The notes under the pieces: model-generated
Seen by the model: the letters and a program-made list of their open reading frames with translations, nothing else
What the model was told of the DNA's origin: nothing
Databases searched by the model: none
NCBI GenBank assembly: GCA_041584475.1
Contig: JBFHDX010000005.1
Location: 1 to 64,000 of the forward strand
Length of the DNA stretch: 64,000 bases
DNA from: JBFHDX01 sp041584475
Lineage (GTDB): Bacteria > Pseudomonadota > Alphaproteobacteria > UBA8366 > JADFVY01
Direction of reading: 5' to 3'
Translations under genes and position numbers: made by a program
Shown: one piece after another, positions 18,620 through 28,910 of the stretch
Numbering within the stretch: position 1 is the first letter of the stretch
How the letters are laid out: every line of letters starts with the position of its first letter

Positions 18620-19894
18620 ATGGATCGCCACGGATCATCGTTCAGGCGCGACATGCTGGAACTTCCGGGTTTCGACACCGCGTTCGCCCGCACGTTCTTC
18701 CCTGCCCTCGACGAGAGCTGGGCCATGCTCGAGAACGCGGGCGGCACGCTCGTCCCGAGACAGGTCATCGGACGGCTCGAGGCGTATCTGCGGGAAAGCC
18801 AGGTGCAGCCCGGTGCACGATTTCATGCCTCCGCACTGGCGGCGGAACGAATCGCCGAAGGACAGGGAATCATGGCGCAGCTGCTGAACGCTGGGACCGA
18901 TGAGGTGATGGTCGGGCCATCGACCACCATGAACGTCTATCTGCTCGCGCATGCCCTCCGACCGACGTTCCGGGAGGCCGACGAGATCGTCGTCACGAAT
19001 CTGGACCACGAGGCCAACAACGGCGCCTGGCGACGTCTGGCCGATTCCGGACTGCAGATCCGGGAATGGCGGGTCAATCCGGACACGGCGGAGCTCGAGG
19101 AAGCCGATCTCGCCGCCTTGCTGACCGATCGGACACGCCTCGTCTGTTTCAGCCACTGTTCAAACATCACCGGCAGCTTTCAGGACGTGCGCGCACTAAC
19201 CCGACGCGCGCACGAGGCGGGTGCCATGGTGTGCGTCGACGGCGTTGCCTATGCGCCGCACCGGTCGCTCGACGTGAGGGCGTGGGACGTCGATTTCTAC
19301 CTGTTCTCGACGTACAAGCTATACGGCCCGCATCTGGGAATCCTTTTCGGCAAGCGCGATCACCTTTTGCGGGCGGCAGGTCAGAATCATTTCTTCATCG
19401 GCGATCGCGACATTCCGCTCAAGCTCAACCCGGGCGGCCCGAACCACGAGCTCACCGCGGCGCTGACCGGTATCGCCGACTATTTCGACACGATGTATCG
19501 GCATCACTTCGGTGACGCGGGTCTCCCGATGCACGATCGGCTGCAGCAGCTCTTCGCCCTATTCGCGGAGCACGAGGAGCACCTCGCCGGACCACTGGTC
19601 GACTACCTCGTCGCGAACCCCAAGATTCGCCTTGTTGGACGACCAACGCCGGACCGCAATCGCCGCGCCCCGACGTTCTCGTTCGCCGTCAAGGGTCGCC
19701 GGGCGAGCGAGATCTCGCATGTCCTACAGGCGCTGGGTCTCGGCGTCCGCAGCGGCGATTTCTACGCTGCTCGATTGATCGACGCGCTGGGCCTGCGGCG
19801 CGAGGGCGGCGTGATCCGCACCAGCCTTGTCCACTACAACACGGCGGACGAAGTGGCACGCCTGATCGCGGCACTCGACGAGACGCTCGGCTGA
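18620..19894 (+). CDS. Class V aminotransferase, cysteine desulfurase-like (VC1184-type)
   Basis: This PLP-dependent enzyme is 424 residues from ATG 18620 (alternative ATG at 18653). The PLP lysine is Lys233 in FSTYKLYGPHLG. Other family segments are NLDHEANNGAWRRL, FSHCSNITG and CVDGVAYAPHRSLDV. It resembles the cysteine desulfurase-like subfamily typified by VC1184 rather than true IscS or SufS. No iron-sulfur assembly genes are adjacent, and the substrate is unknown. It is divergent from the DUF599 gene. Confidence 0.87.
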   Translation: MDRHGSSFRRDMLELPGFDTAFARTFFPALDESWAMLENAGGTLVPRQVIGRLEAYLRESQVQPGARFHASALAAERIAEGQGIMAQLLNAGTDEVMVGPSTTMNVYLLAHALRPTFREADEIVVTNLDHEANNGAWRRLADSGLQIREWRVNPDTAELEEADLAALLTDRTRLVCFSHCSNITGSFQDVRALTRRAHEAGAMVCVDGVAYAPHRSLDVRAWDVDFYLFSTYKLYGPHLGILFGKRDHLLRAAGQNHFFIGDRDIPLKLNPGGPNHELTAALTGIADYFDTMYRHHFGDAGLPMHDRLQQLFALFAEHEEHLAGPLVDYLVANPKIRLVGRPTPDRNRRAPTFSFAVKGRRASEISHVLQALGLGVRSGDFYAARLIDALGLRREGGVIRTSLVHYNTADEVARLIAALDETLG

Positions 19895-19903
19895 GGCGCT
19901 TCG

Positions 19904-19919
19904 TGGCGCCATGGCGCCA
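19904..19919. other. 16-bp perfect palindrome between convergent genes
   Basis: TGGCGCCATGGCGCCA is self-complementary over its full length and fills half of the 34-bp gap between the convergent aminotransferase and flavin reductase-like genes. No T-run follows on either strand. It may help transcription termination or be a protein-binding site. Confidence 0.5.
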
Positions 19920-19928
19920 ACCACCCGA

Positions 19929-20588
19929 TCACGCGTCAGCCGCTTTATCCCCTGCCGGCTCCAGCGCAAGAGCCTGCTCCGCCGTGGGGCGGCGCATTGC
20001 AAAGACGGAATCGACAACTGCGTAATCCATGTATCCCAGTCGAGAGATCGGCTTTATGCGAGGGATATCCACCAGCCCCTCGGATAGCGCGGCGTCTTCG
20101 ATGTGAATGCCGACGACCCGTCCGAGGACGATGGCGTTGCGGCCCCCTTCCCGTCCGACCGGCAGATCGACGATCTGGTGCACCTTGCATTCCATCGCGA
20201 TCGGCGATTCGGCAACGCGCGGCGGCGCGACGAGCCGCGAGGGCGCAGCGGTCAGCCCGACGAGCGCCAGCTCGTCGACTTCCGGCGGCAGTGCGGCACA
20301 GCTGAGGTTCATCTGCTCGCGCAACGCCCACGTCGCCATATTGGCAACGAACTCGCCCGTGCTCTCGCAGTTGGCCAGAGTGTCCTTCATGCCGTGCGGT
20401 TGCCGGCCGTTGTTCGAATACATGACCATCGGCGGGTCGCCGGCGACCCCGTTGAAGAAGCTGTACGGCGCAAGGTTCACGACGCCATCGCGATTCAGCG
20501 TCGTAATCCAGCCGATCGGCCGCGGCACGACGCAGCTCTTGAAGGGGTCATGCGGCAGTCCGTGGGGTTTTCCGATTTCATAGAACAT
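19929..20588 (-). CDS. Flavin reductase-like, FMN-binding split-barrel protein
   Basis: This 219-residue protein belongs to the family of small FMN-binding split-barrel reductases. Seen motifs: SCVVPRPIGWITTLNRDG at the N-terminus, NLAPYSFFNGVAGDPPMVM and the TGEFVANMA segment. ATG 20588 (MFYEIGKPHGLPHDPF) was chosen because it matches the usual family start and is preceded by AGGAA; the frame extends upstream but without similarity. The partner enzyme and substrate are not evident. Confidence 0.88.
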   Translation of the reverse strand: MFYEIGKPHGLPHDPFKSCVVPRPIGWITTLNRDGVVNLAPYSFFNGVAGDPPMVMYSNNGRQPHGMKDTLANCESTGEFVANMATWALREQMNLSCAALPPEVDELALVGLTAAPSRLVAPPRVAESPIAMECKVHQIVDLPVGREGGRNAIVLGRVVGIHIEDAALSEGLVDIPRIKPISRLGYMDYAVVDSVFAMRRPTAEQALALEPAGDKAADA

Positions 20589-20693
20589 CCAAGAATTCCT
20601 GTTGGTAGGCCGAATGTCGCCGGTATCGGCCAAGGCAATCGGGGGCGCGGTAATCATCAACGAGCCCACCGGGTGCGTGTCCGCTCGGCCGGC

Positions 20694-22256
20694 TCAAAGC
20701 TGCCCGTCGATCGGGAAGATGCTCATGAAGTTGGCGACGAAGCGCTCCCAGAGGCTGGCGTGCGGCTCGTGATCGAAGGTCTGCGGCTTGCCCTCGACCG
20801 GGCCGTGCCACAGTATCTGCTCCGAGCCCTTTTCGGTCTTGACCAGCTCGAGCCGGAAGGCCACCTGCTCGACCCGCTCGTCGAAGCGCCGGGCCATGGA
20901 TTCGGCCAGTTGGGGCGACTGGATTACGACCCCGATCTCGGTGTTGAAATAGACCGCGCGGGGATCGAGGTTGAGCGAGCCGATGAAAACCGACTCGCGG
21001 TCGAGCACGAAGGATTTCGCGTGCAGGCTGGCAGTCGGCGACCCACCTTCCTGTCCCGCCTTGCGCTGCTCGTTCAGCAGTTCCGCGTTCAGCTCGTGGA
21101 TCTCGACGCCGTCGCGCAATAAGGCCTTGCGGTATTTCAGATAGCCGGCGTGGACGATCTGCACGTCGTTCGAGGCCAGCGAATTGGTCAGGATCCGCAC
21201 CCGCACCCCGCGTTCGCGGACGGCCCTCAGCGCTGCGACGCCCTCCTTTCCGGGCACGAAATAAGGAGAGAAGATGATCAGCTCGTCGCGCACCGCCTGC
21301 ATGTGGGGACTCAGCTGCCCTAGCAGGTAGCGTTCGGATCTTCCCATCTCCTCGAGAAGTTTCTCCGGCGGATCGTAGACCACCTCACCGTCGCCCCAGT
21401 AATACTCCACCGCCTGGTTTCGTAACGCGTTCGCGAGATTCGAGTTGCGCAGCGCATCGAGGAAGTCGGAATCGGACTGCGCCTCGACGTATTCGGTCAG
21501 CCGCGCCCGCATCTCGCGGACCTCCTGCTCGCTTGGCTGCTTCGTCGCCAATACCGAGATCGGGTAGGCCAGCTCGCTGTTCCAGTATGCGTCGAACGAC
21601 TTCGCGACCTGTCGTACGATCGGGCCAACCGCGACGACGTCAAGGTCGGCAAAGACGATTTGCGGATTGATCCCGAAATACTCGTTGCCGATATTGCGCC
21701 CACCGAGAACCGCGTAATGGTTGTCGACGTTGAATGATTTGTTATGCATGCGGCGGCCGGCCTCGCTCGATCGGGTCACGAATTGGGAGGCGCGGCTCAC
21801 ATTGCGTGCGAAGGGATTGAACAGCCTGATCTCAATGTTCGGATGGCTGTCCGCTGCAAGCAGGCCGAATTCGCTGTCGGCGACATCCATGTCGTCGACG
21901 AGCAGCCGCACGCGCACGCCGCGATCCGCCGCCTTGAGAAGCAGATCGACGAACAGGCGCCCAGTGAGATCTTTGTGCAGCAGGTAGTACTGAGCGTCGA
22001 TGCTGCGCTCCGCCGCGTTGGCCAGAACGGTGCGGGCCACGAAAGCGTCGAGGCCGTCATTGAGAGGATAGAACCCGGACCGGTCGCCGCGACCCTGCCG
22101 TTTCTCGCGGCTCGCCCTGCCGAGCGTCGTCTGCTCGGTGTCGGCAAAAGCATACGATTCCGGTCGCTCGAAACCCTCGGGCAGCGACGCGCACGCGCCC
22201 GCCAGACACAGGACGAGAACCGCCGCCACCGCGCGATGTGAGAGTAGCCCGCTCAT
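20694..22256 (-). CDS. Phospholipase D-type lipoprotein (cardiolipin synthase C-like)
   Basis: This 520-residue protein has two PLD/HKD half-sites: RMHNKSFNVDNHYAVLGGRN and SLHAKSFVLDRESVFIGSLN. The N-terminus (VLVLCLAGACASLPEG) has a lipoprotein signal with cysteine at the predicted cleavage site, so the enzyme is probably lipid-anchored outside the cytoplasmic membrane. The domain order and length resemble the ClsC/YmdC branch, which makes cardiolipin from phosphatidylglycerol and phosphatidylethanolamine; that function is an inference. Its start is followed upstream by a long non-coding gap. Confidence 0.88.
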   Translation of the reverse strand: MSGLLSHRAVAAVLVLCLAGACASLPEGFERPESYAFADTEQTTLGRASREKRQGRGDRSGFYPLNDGLDAFVARTVLANAAERSIDAQYYLLHKDLTGRLFVDLLLKAADRGVRVRLLVDDMDVADSEFGLLAADSHPNIEIRLFNPFARNVSRASQFVTRSSEAGRRMHNKSFNVDNHYAVLGGRNIGNEYFGINPQIVFADLDVVAVGPIVRQVAKSFDAYWNSELAYPISVLATKQPSEQEVREMRARLTEYVEAQSDSDFLDALRNSNLANALRNQAVEYYWGDGEVVYDPPEKLLEEMGRSERYLLGQLSPHMQAVRDELIIFSPYFVPGKEGVAALRAVRERGVRVRILTNSLASNDVQIVHAGYLKYRKALLRDGVEIHELNAELLNEQRKAGQEGGSPTASLHAKSFVLDRESVFIGSLNLDPRAVYFNTEIGVVIQSPQLAESMARRFDERVEQVAFRLELVKTEKGSEQILWHGPVEGKPQTFDHEPHASLWERFVANFMSIFPIDGQL

Positions 22257-22780
22257 CCCCCAGGAACTCCATCCGGTTCAGTATTTGATCGGGCCGCAAC
22301 GATTTCACCGGCCCGCCTCGCCGTCCGACGATCACCGCGGTGTCACGATCGCAGATATTGACTTCGCGCCGTACATCAAATCCGCAACAGCGCCATCGGG
22401 GCCGTCATTCTAAAACGCCGGTTCGAATATCGTCCAGGAGACGCGGCGTATGGTCGCGCCCTTGCAGCGAGAACAACCCGGGATTCGCAGTTGCTCGTCG
22501 CCACGATTGCGCAGCTGTTCTGCGTCGAAGCCCGGCGATCCCCAGCGGTGTGTATCCAGTGATTGCTCGCTCAGAGAAGTACAATCGTTTCGGCGTTACG
22601 CTGCCCTCACCGGCGCCGGAATCGGGCGCCACGGCGAATTCGCCGAAAGCCGCTTCCATTCTGCCCCTGCGGGCGCCGCATCTGTTCAATATGGGAGCCC
22701 GCCGCGGCAGATATCACGCCCACAGCGCACGGCGCAGGGCGGCCCCGATCGGATGCATCGACAGGTCTCGCGGGAAAATT
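22257..22780. other. Intergenic stretch without a supported gene
   Basis: The 524 bp between the PLD gene and tRNA-His hold several short frames on both strands, but none shows a start with a ribosome site, domain motifs or natural protein composition. No terminator or repeat stands out. It presumably contains the leftward promoter for the PLD gene. Confidence 0.6.
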
Positions 22781-22857
22781 TGGGGTGGCTGATGGGACTT
22801 GAACCCACGACCCCCAGATCCACAATCTGGTGCTCTAACCAGCTGAGCTACAGCCAC
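22781..22857 (-). tRNA. tRNA-His (anticodon GTG)
   Basis: On the minus strand the acceptor GTGGCTG (22857-22851) pairs with CAGCCAC, the discriminator is C (22784) as expected for histidine, and CCA is encoded (22783-22781). The base at 22858 encodes the G-1 residue. The anticodon arm CCAGA-TTGTGGA-TCTGG gives GTG. Confidence 0.98.
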
Positions 22858-22897
22858 CGTCACGGTGCGCCTCTTTAGCGCCGGCATCGCCTCAACG

Positions 22898-24175
22898 TCA
22901 AGCGGGACGCGTTCGATCCGGGCTCAGCACCAGGCGGACGACCCGTCCGATCGACAGACCCTGGACGATGATCGAGAACAGCACCACACCATAGGTAATC
23001 ACGAGGATGACCTCTTTCGAGGGTCCAGGGGGCAGCGACAACGCGAGAGCCACCGATATGCCGCCGCGCAGTCCGCCCCAGGTGAGCACTCTGATCGCGC
23101 CTCTCGTGTATTCCTCGCGGAGACTGAGAACGCTCATGGGTAAGGCCACCGAAACGAGCCGTGCGGCGAGAACCAGAGGAATTGCGAGGATGGCGGCCAA
23201 CAGGTTCGAAACCTCGAAGGCGAGCGCCAGCACCTCGAAGCCGATGATCAGGAACAGGACGGAGTTCAGGATCTCGTCGATCAGGGACCAGAACTTCTGG
23301 ACGTGATCGGCGGTCCTCTCGCTCATCGCAAAACGGGTGCCGTGATTGCCCATCAACAGGCCCGCCACGACCGCCGCAATCGGTGCAGAGGCGTGCACCG
23401 CATGCGCGAACGCTGTCGCCAGCAGCACCAGCGCAAGCGTGATTAGGACTTCGAGATTATGTTCGTCGATGGTCCGCATCGCTCGGTACGCCCCGTACCC
23501 GATGACGAGGCCGATGAGCGCACCGCCAGCCGTCTCGAGGACGAACAGCTCGATGACATCCAGCGCACCGAGGGATTCTCCGGCAGTACCGCCGACGGCA
23601 ATCGCCAGCAATATCGAAAACACGACGACGCCGACGCCGTCGTTGAACAGGCTCTCGCCGGCAATCTTCGCCTCGAGCGTCTTGGGCACCTCGATCGTCT
23701 TGAGAATCCCGAGGACGGCGACCGGGTCGGTCGGCGAGATCAGCGCGCCGAAGACGAGGCACCAGATCAGCGGAATGTCGAAGCCGAGCAACGACAGCAG
23801 GAAATGGCTGCCGAAACCGACGATCGCCGTCGAGATCAGAATGCCCACGCTGGCCATGCTGCCGATCGCCCACTTGCGGCTCAGCAGGTCGTCGATGTCG
23901 ACGTGCATGGCGCCGGCGAACAGGAGCAGGCTCAGCATCCCGTGCATCAACGTGTCCGGCAGATCGATCGCGCTCAGAATGCCGGTCGCGGTGGTGCGCA
24001 GATTCAGCTGCGGGATGACGGCGTCGGCGGCGATGGTGCCGAGCGAGGCCATGAAGGCGATGATGACGAGACCGATCGTGTGCGGCAACTTCAGCCAGCG
24101 GTGATTCACGTAGCCGAACACCGCCGACAGCGTCAGCAGCGCGGCGGCGAGATTGACGGCGTCAACGATGGCCAT
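22898..24175 (-). CDS. CPA1-family sodium/proton antiporter
   Basis: This is a 425-residue inner-membrane protein with about 11-12 hydrophobic helices. Family marks are LISPTDPVAVLGILK and GESLFNDGVGVVVF, which contain the ion-binding acidic residues, and WGGLRGGISVALAL near the C-terminus. It should exchange Na+ (or K+) for H+ and help pH homeostasis. The long cytoplasmic C-terminal domain seen in some CPA1 members is absent. It is divergent from the aminotransferase gene at 24279. Confidence 0.94.
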   Translation of the reverse strand: MAIVDAVNLAAALLTLSAVFGYVNHRWLKLPHTIGLVIIAFMASLGTIAADAVIPQLNLRTTATGILSAIDLPDTLMHGMLSLLLFAGAMHVDIDDLLSRKWAIGSMASVGILISTAIVGFGSHFLLSLLGFDIPLIWCLVFGALISPTDPVAVLGILKTIEVPKTLEAKIAGESLFNDGVGVVVFSILLAIAVGGTAGESLGALDVIELFVLETAGGALIGLVIGYGAYRAMRTIDEHNLEVLITLALVLLATAFAHAVHASAPIAAVVAGLLMGNHGTRFAMSERTADHVQKFWSLIDEILNSVLFLIIGFEVLALAFEVSNLLAAILAIPLVLAARLVSVALPMSVLSLREEYTRGAIRVLTWGGLRGGISVALALSLPPGPSKEVILVITYGVVLFSIIVQGLSIGRVVRLVLSPDRTRPA

Positions 24176-24278
24176 CGGCTTTCCCCTACCCTCTCGCTAT
24201 CATCGTATCGGAAGCGTATGCTCGCGCGCGGCCGCCATACCAGAGCATAAATCGCAACAAGCGGTAAACGGGAGGTCC

Positions 24279-25442
24279 ATGCTCCAGCTCGCTCAGTCGA
24301 TGAGCCGCCTTGGGACGGAGTCCGCGTTCGAGGTGCTGGCCCGGGCGCAGAAGCTGGCTGCGCAGGGTCGCGACATCATCAATCTGGGGATCGGGCAGCC
24401 CGATTTTCGGACCCCCGATCACATCGTCGAGGCCGCGGTCAAGGCGTTGCGTGACGGCCATCACGGATACACGCCCGCAAACGGCATCCCTGCCCTGCGT
24501 GAGGCGGTTGCCGAGGATCTCGAGAACCGGTACGGCGTGACGATCGACCCGGACGACGTCGTGATTGTGCCGGGCGGCAAGGTAACGATGTTTTTCTCGA
24601 TCCTGATGTTCGGCGAGCCCGGTGGTGAGATCATGTACCCGAATCCGGGATTTCCAATCTACGAGTCGGTGATCCGGTTCAGCGGTGCCAGGCCGGTGCC
24701 GATCGCCATTGAAGAGCAGAGCGGGTTCGCGTTCAGCGCCGAGGCCGTGCTTGACCAGATAACCCCGCGAACGCGCCTGATCATCATCAACAGTCCCGCC
24801 AATCCGACGGGCGGCGTCGTCCCGGAGGCGGAGATCGACCGGTTGGTTGCCGGGCTCCAGGAATACCCCCACGTCGCGCTCCTGTCGGACGAGATCTATA
24901 GCCGGATGCTCTATGACGGACGCGCGCATGTCAGCCTGCTCCGGTACCCGGAGATCCGGGACCGGCTCGTCGTGCTCGATGGCTGGTCCAAGACCTATGC
25001 CATGACCGGTTGGAGGCTCGGCTTCGCCGTCTGGCCGTCCGCATTGGTCGATCACGCGGTGAGGCTCTGCATTAACGACCACTCATGTGTCAACGCGGCA
25101 GCACAATATGCGGGCATAGCCGCACTCAAGGGCCCACAGGACAGGGTGCGCGAGATGGTCGCAGCGTTCGATGGGCGGCGGCGTATCATCGTCGAAGAGC
25201 TCAATGCTCTCCCGGGATTCCGGTGCGTCGATCCGGGAGGCGCGTTCTACGCTTTCCCGAATGTCGCAGGAACAGGCATGACGGCACGGGAGGCGCAGGA
25301 CAGGTTTCTCAACGACGCAGGCGTCGCGACCATCGCAGGGACGAGTTTCGGCGCCTGGGGAGAGGGCTATCTGAGGTTTTCCTACGCCAACAGCACGGAC
25401 AACATCCGCGAGGCCGTACGCCGCATCAGAGAGTGTCTGTGA
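24279..25442 (+). CDS. Pyridoxal phosphate-dependent aminotransferase (class I/II)
   Basis: This is a 387-residue aspartate-type aminotransferase. Features include INLGIGQPDFRTPDHI near the N-terminus, NSPANPTGG, the LLSDEIYSRML strand, and the PLP lysine Lys238 in DGWSKTYAMTGWRLG. A GGAGG at 24271 fixes the ATG at 24279. The family includes aspartate, aromatic and alanine aminotransferases, and the amino acid used cannot be assigned. It lies upstream of glnB but is separated from it by a promoter region. Confidence 0.93.
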   Translation: MLQLAQSMSRLGTESAFEVLARAQKLAAQGRDIINLGIGQPDFRTPDHIVEAAVKALRDGHHGYTPANGIPALREAVAEDLENRYGVTIDPDDVVIVPGGKVTMFFSILMFGEPGGEIMYPNPGFPIYESVIRFSGARPVPIAIEEQSGFAFSAEAVLDQITPRTRLIIINSPANPTGGVVPEAEIDRLVAGLQEYPHVALLSDEIYSRMLYDGRAHVSLLRYPEIRDRLVVLDGWSKTYAMTGWRLGFAVWPSALVDHAVRLCINDHSCVNAAAQYAGIAALKGPQDRVREMVAAFDGRRRIIVEELNALPGFRCVDPGGAFYAFPNVAGTGMTAREAQDRFLNDAGVATIAGTSFGAWGEGYLRFSYANSTDNIREAVRRIRECL

Positions 25443-25563
25443 GCATCCTGCCCTGCCCAAATCATGGGCATCTGCCGCATTTTTCGGCAGCCCCGCCACC
25501 CCCCGAACTCGATCATGAATTTCAAGCCATTGAAAACATTCGAAAAAAAAGCTCCTGCCGAAT

Positions 25564-25579
25564 TGGCACGCAGCGTGCT
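25564..25579 (+). promoter_or_regulatory. Sigma54 (-24/-12) promoter for glnB-glnA
   Basis: TGGCACG-N4-GTGCT (25564-25570 and 25575-25579) matches the sigma54 consensus TGGCACG-N4-TTGCW, with the essential GG and GC correctly spaced. It lies 69 bp upstream of the glnB ATG. glnB-glnA in many alphaproteobacteria is driven by an NtrC-activated sigma54 promoter under nitrogen limitation, so this site fits the context. Confidence 0.82.
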
Positions 25580-25584
25580 ATTAG

Positions 25585-25986
<402 letters not shown>

Positions 25987-26067
25987 CGTCGCCCGTGCAA
26001 ATCCTACCGGCCGGCGATCGATCGGCCACACCAAGTCCCCCTAGACCCAACGACAGGGAAATAGATC

Positions 26068-27471
26068 ATGACTAAGAAAGTACTCGAGATGATCAAGGAA
26101 AACGACGTCAAGTACGTCGATTTCCGGTTCACGGACCCGCGCGGCAAATGGCAGCACATCAGCCAGCATGTCTCGACCGTCGACGAGGATCTGCTGACCG
26201 ACGGCATCATGTTCGACGGCTCGTCGATCGAGGGCTGGAAGGCCATCAACGAGTCCGATATGAGCCTCATCCCCGATCTCAAGACAGCGGTGATGGATCC
26301 ATTCGCGGCGCAGCCGATGCTCGTTCTCTATTGCGACGTCATCGAGCCGTCGACGGGCCAGCCTTATTCACGCTGCCCACGCTCCACCGCGAAGCGTGCC
26401 GAGGCCTACATCAAGTCCGGTGGTTTCGGCGATACCGCATATTTCGGCCCCGAGGCCGAGTTCTTCGTATTCGACGATGTCCGGTTCGAGAATTCGATGA
26501 ACCGGTGTTTCTTCGAGTTCGACTCCGATGAGGGTCCCTACACGAGCGGAAAGGTGTACGAGGAGGGCAACTGGGGTCACCGGCCGCGCATCAAGGGCGG
26601 TTACTTCCCCGTACCGCCCGTCGATTCCGCGACCGATCTTCGCGCCGAGATGGTCAGCACGATGGCCGAGATGGGGCTGAGCATGGAGAAGCACCATCAC
26701 GAGGTCGCCCCGTCGCAGCACGAACTCGGCCTCAAGTTCGACACCCTGGTGCGCTCCGCGGACAACATGCAGATCTACAAGTACGTCGTCCATATGGTCG
26801 CCCACGCCTACGGCAAGACGGCGACTTTCATGCCCAAGCCGGTCTTCGGCGACAACGGCTCCGGCATGCATACGCACCAGTCGGTCTGGAAGGGCAACAA
26901 GAATACGTTCGCCGGGTCGTTGTATGCCGACCTGTCGGAGAGCTGCCTGTTCTACATTGGCGGCATCATCAAGCATGCGCGCGCCCTGAATGCGTTCACC
27001 AACCCGCTGACCAACAGCTACAAGCGACTCGTCCCGGGTTTCGAGGCGCCGGTCCTGCTCGCCTACTCGTCGCGCAACCGGTCGGCCTCGTGTCGCATCC
27101 CGCACGCCGCCAGTCCGAACGGCAAGCGTGTCGAGGTTCGTTTCCCGGACCCGGGGGCCAATCCCTACTACGCTTTCTCGGCCATGCTGATGGCCGGCCT
27201 CGACGGCATAGAGAACCGTATCCACCCGGGTGACGCCATGGACAAGAACCTTTACGACCTGCCGCCGGAGGAACGCTACAACGTGCCGACGGTTTGCGGC
27301 TCCTTGCGCCAGGCGCTCGAGGCGATGGACGCGGACCGCGACTTCCTGAAGAAGGGCGACGTGTTCACCGACGACCAGATCGATGGCTATCTCGAGCTCA
27401 AGTGGGAAGAGGTCGTGCGCTTCGAGACCGCACCGCATCCGATCGAGTTCGACATGTACTACAGCGTCTAA
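26068..27471 (+). CDS. glnA: Glutamine synthetase type I
   Basis: This 467-residue enzyme makes glutamine from glutamate, ammonia and ATP as a dodecamer. Visible marks are [18 protein letters not shown] near the N-terminus, the [19 protein letters not shown] active-site region, and the adenylylation site Tyr396 in NLYDLPPEE. The last means activity can be turned down by adenylyltransferase, with P-II in control. It starts at ATG 26068, 81 bp after glnB and preceded by AGGGAA, and shares the glnB promoter. Confidence 0.99.
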   Translation: MTKKVLEMIKENDVKYVDFRFTDPRGKWQHISQHVSTVDEDLLTDGIMFDGSSIEGWKAINESDMSLIPDLKTAVMDPFAAQPMLVLYCDVIEPSTGQPYSRCPRSTAKRAEAYIKSGGFGDTAYFGPEAEFFVFDDVRFENSMNRCFFEFDSDEGPYTSGKVYEEGNWGHRPRIKGGYFPVPPVDSATDLRAEMVSTMAEMGLSMEKHHHEVAPSQHELGLKFDTLVRSADNMQIYKYVVHMVAHAYGKTATFMPKPVFGDNGSGMHTHQSVWKGNKNTFAGSLYADLSESCLFYIGGIIKHARALNAFTNPLTNSYKRLVPGFEAPVLLAYSSRNRSASCRIPHAASPNGKRVEVRFPDPGANPYYAFSAMLMAGLDGIENRIHPGDAMDKNLYDLPPEERYNVPTVCGSLRQALEAMDADRDFLKKGDVFTDDQIDGYLELKWEEVVRFETAPHPIEFDMYYSV

Positions 27472-27498
27472 CCTCCCTCTCGGATCGAACGACCGGGG

Positions 27499-27522
27499 CG
27501 GGCCGCCCGAACGGGCGGCCCG
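27499..27522 (+). terminator. GC-rich hairpin after glnA
   Basis: An 11-bp perfect inverted repeat (CGGGCCGCCCG and its complement) with a 2-nt centre lies 27 bp past the glnA stop. There is no T-run, so it may be a transcription pause, an mRNA-stabilising stem or a weak terminator. Confidence 0.5.
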
Positions 27523-27626
27523 TCCGCATGCGGGCTTGCGTGCCAGCATCCGTTTGCCACCGGACGCCAAGCCGCTAGTATCCGCGACAATGTCTCGCCA
27601 CCCTTGGGACGCAGGTTCGGCCCTCA

Positions 27627-28907
27627 ATGACCCGTGCGATTGCTCCAATCGGCGCCTTGCTGCTCAGTACCGCGCTGCTTCTGATGGGCAACGGCCTGCA
27701 GGGCGTTCTGCTGCCGGTTCGAGGCAGCATCGAACGCTTTTCCGCCCTCGAGCTCGGTATTCTGGGTGGTTCGTACTTTCTCGGTTTCGCGCTGGGATGC
27801 GTGCATGGTCCGCGACTCGTGCGCAGGGCCGGGCATATCCGCGTGTTCGCGGCCATGGTCGCGGTCGCGTCCGCCATCGCGCTCGCCCACCCCCTGATCC
27901 TCTCGCCGCTTCTGTGGTGGCTACTGCGCGGCGTCACGGGTTACTGTTTCGCCACGCTCTACATGGTCATCGAGAGCTGGCTGAACGAGCGCTCTACCTC
28001 CGAGACCCGCGGCCTCGTTTTCTCCGTCTATACGATCATCAACCTCACGGTGATCACGGCGGGCCAGATGATGATCGCCTTCGGCGATCCAGCGGCCCTG
28101 CCACTATTCAGTATCGTTTCCATACTCATCTCGATTGCGGCGGTGCCCGTCGCCTTGAGCCAGGCCGCCGCCCCCGCCCCACTGCAGCAGGTTCGACTGC
28201 GGGTGTTCCGGATCTACCGCCTCTCACCGGTTGGTTTCGTCGGTTGCGTCACCATCGGCCTCACCAACGGCTCGTTCTGGTCGCTCGGACCCGTGTTTGC
28301 CCAGACCCTGACATCGGATGCCACCGGTGTTGCGATCTTCATGAGCGGTACGGTGATATTCGGCGCCCTGGGACAGTGGCCGCTGGGTCGAACCTCCGAC
28401 CGGGTCGACCGGCGCAAGGTCATCGTCACGGCCTGCATCGGCGCCGCCGCCGGGGCGATCGGCCTCACGCTGTTTCAGGCATACGGCAATCTGGCAATTT
28501 ACGGATTCGCTGCCGTGCTCGGCTTCTTCCTGTTCCCGATCTATTCGCTGGCCGTCGCCCATACCAACGACTTTGTCGGGCACGAGGACTACGTCGAGAC
28601 GTCGAGCGCACTCCTGCTGCTCTACGCGCTCGGCGCCACCGTCGGTCCCATGATCGCTTCGGCCGTCATGGCCCTGATCGGGCCGACCGGTCTCTTCGTT
28701 TTCACCGCCGTCTGTCTGGCTCTGCTTGCGCTGTTCAGCGTCTGGCGCATGCTGCGGCGGACCACGGCGCCGGAGGAAAAGCGGCCCGATTTCGCGGATT
28801 CGATCCGCTTTGCTCAGACCGTGGCGGCGCTCGATCCGGTATCGGAGGACGAGTTCGGATCGGGTGACCCGGAAATGGGAGATCGAGAAGACAACGTGCC
28901 GCTGTAG
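27627..28907 (+). CDS. MFS transporter
   Basis: This is a 426-residue inner-membrane protein with about 12 hydrophobic helices. MFS-type segments include LGILGGSYFLGFALGCVHGP (motif A region after helix 2), GRTSDRVDRRKVIV between the two halves, and SWLNERSTSETRG. The pattern resembles the YcaD-like uncharacterised MFS subgroup, and the substrate is unknown. The C-terminal ~40 residues are acidic and cytoplasmic. Its stop lies 3 bp from the convergent small periplasmic gene. Confidence 0.9.
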   Translation: MTRAIAPIGALLLSTALLLMGNGLQGVLLPVRGSIERFSALELGILGGSYFLGFALGCVHGPRLVRRAGHIRVFAAMVAVASAIALAHPLILSPLLWWLLRGVTGYCFATLYMVIESWLNERSTSETRGLVFSVYTIINLTVITAGQMMIAFGDPAALPLFSIVSILISIAAVPVALSQAAAPAPLQQVRLRVFRIYRLSPVGFVGCVTIGLTNGSFWSLGPVFAQTLTSDATGVAIFMSGTVIFGALGQWPLGRTSDRVDRRKVIVTACIGAAAGAIGLTLFQAYGNLAIYGFAAVLGFFLFPIYSLAVAHTNDFVGHEDYVETSSALLLLYALGATVGPMIASAVMALIGPTGLFVFTAVCLALLALFSVWRMLRRTTAPEEKRPDFADSIRFAQTVAALDPVSEDEFGSGDPEMGDREDNVPL

Positions 28908-28910
28908 CGC

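Noticed and set aside
22405..22689. A 94-residue minus-strand ORF in the gap before tRNA-His
   Set aside because: Arg-rich composition, no ribosome site and competing frames on both strands; no support for coding.
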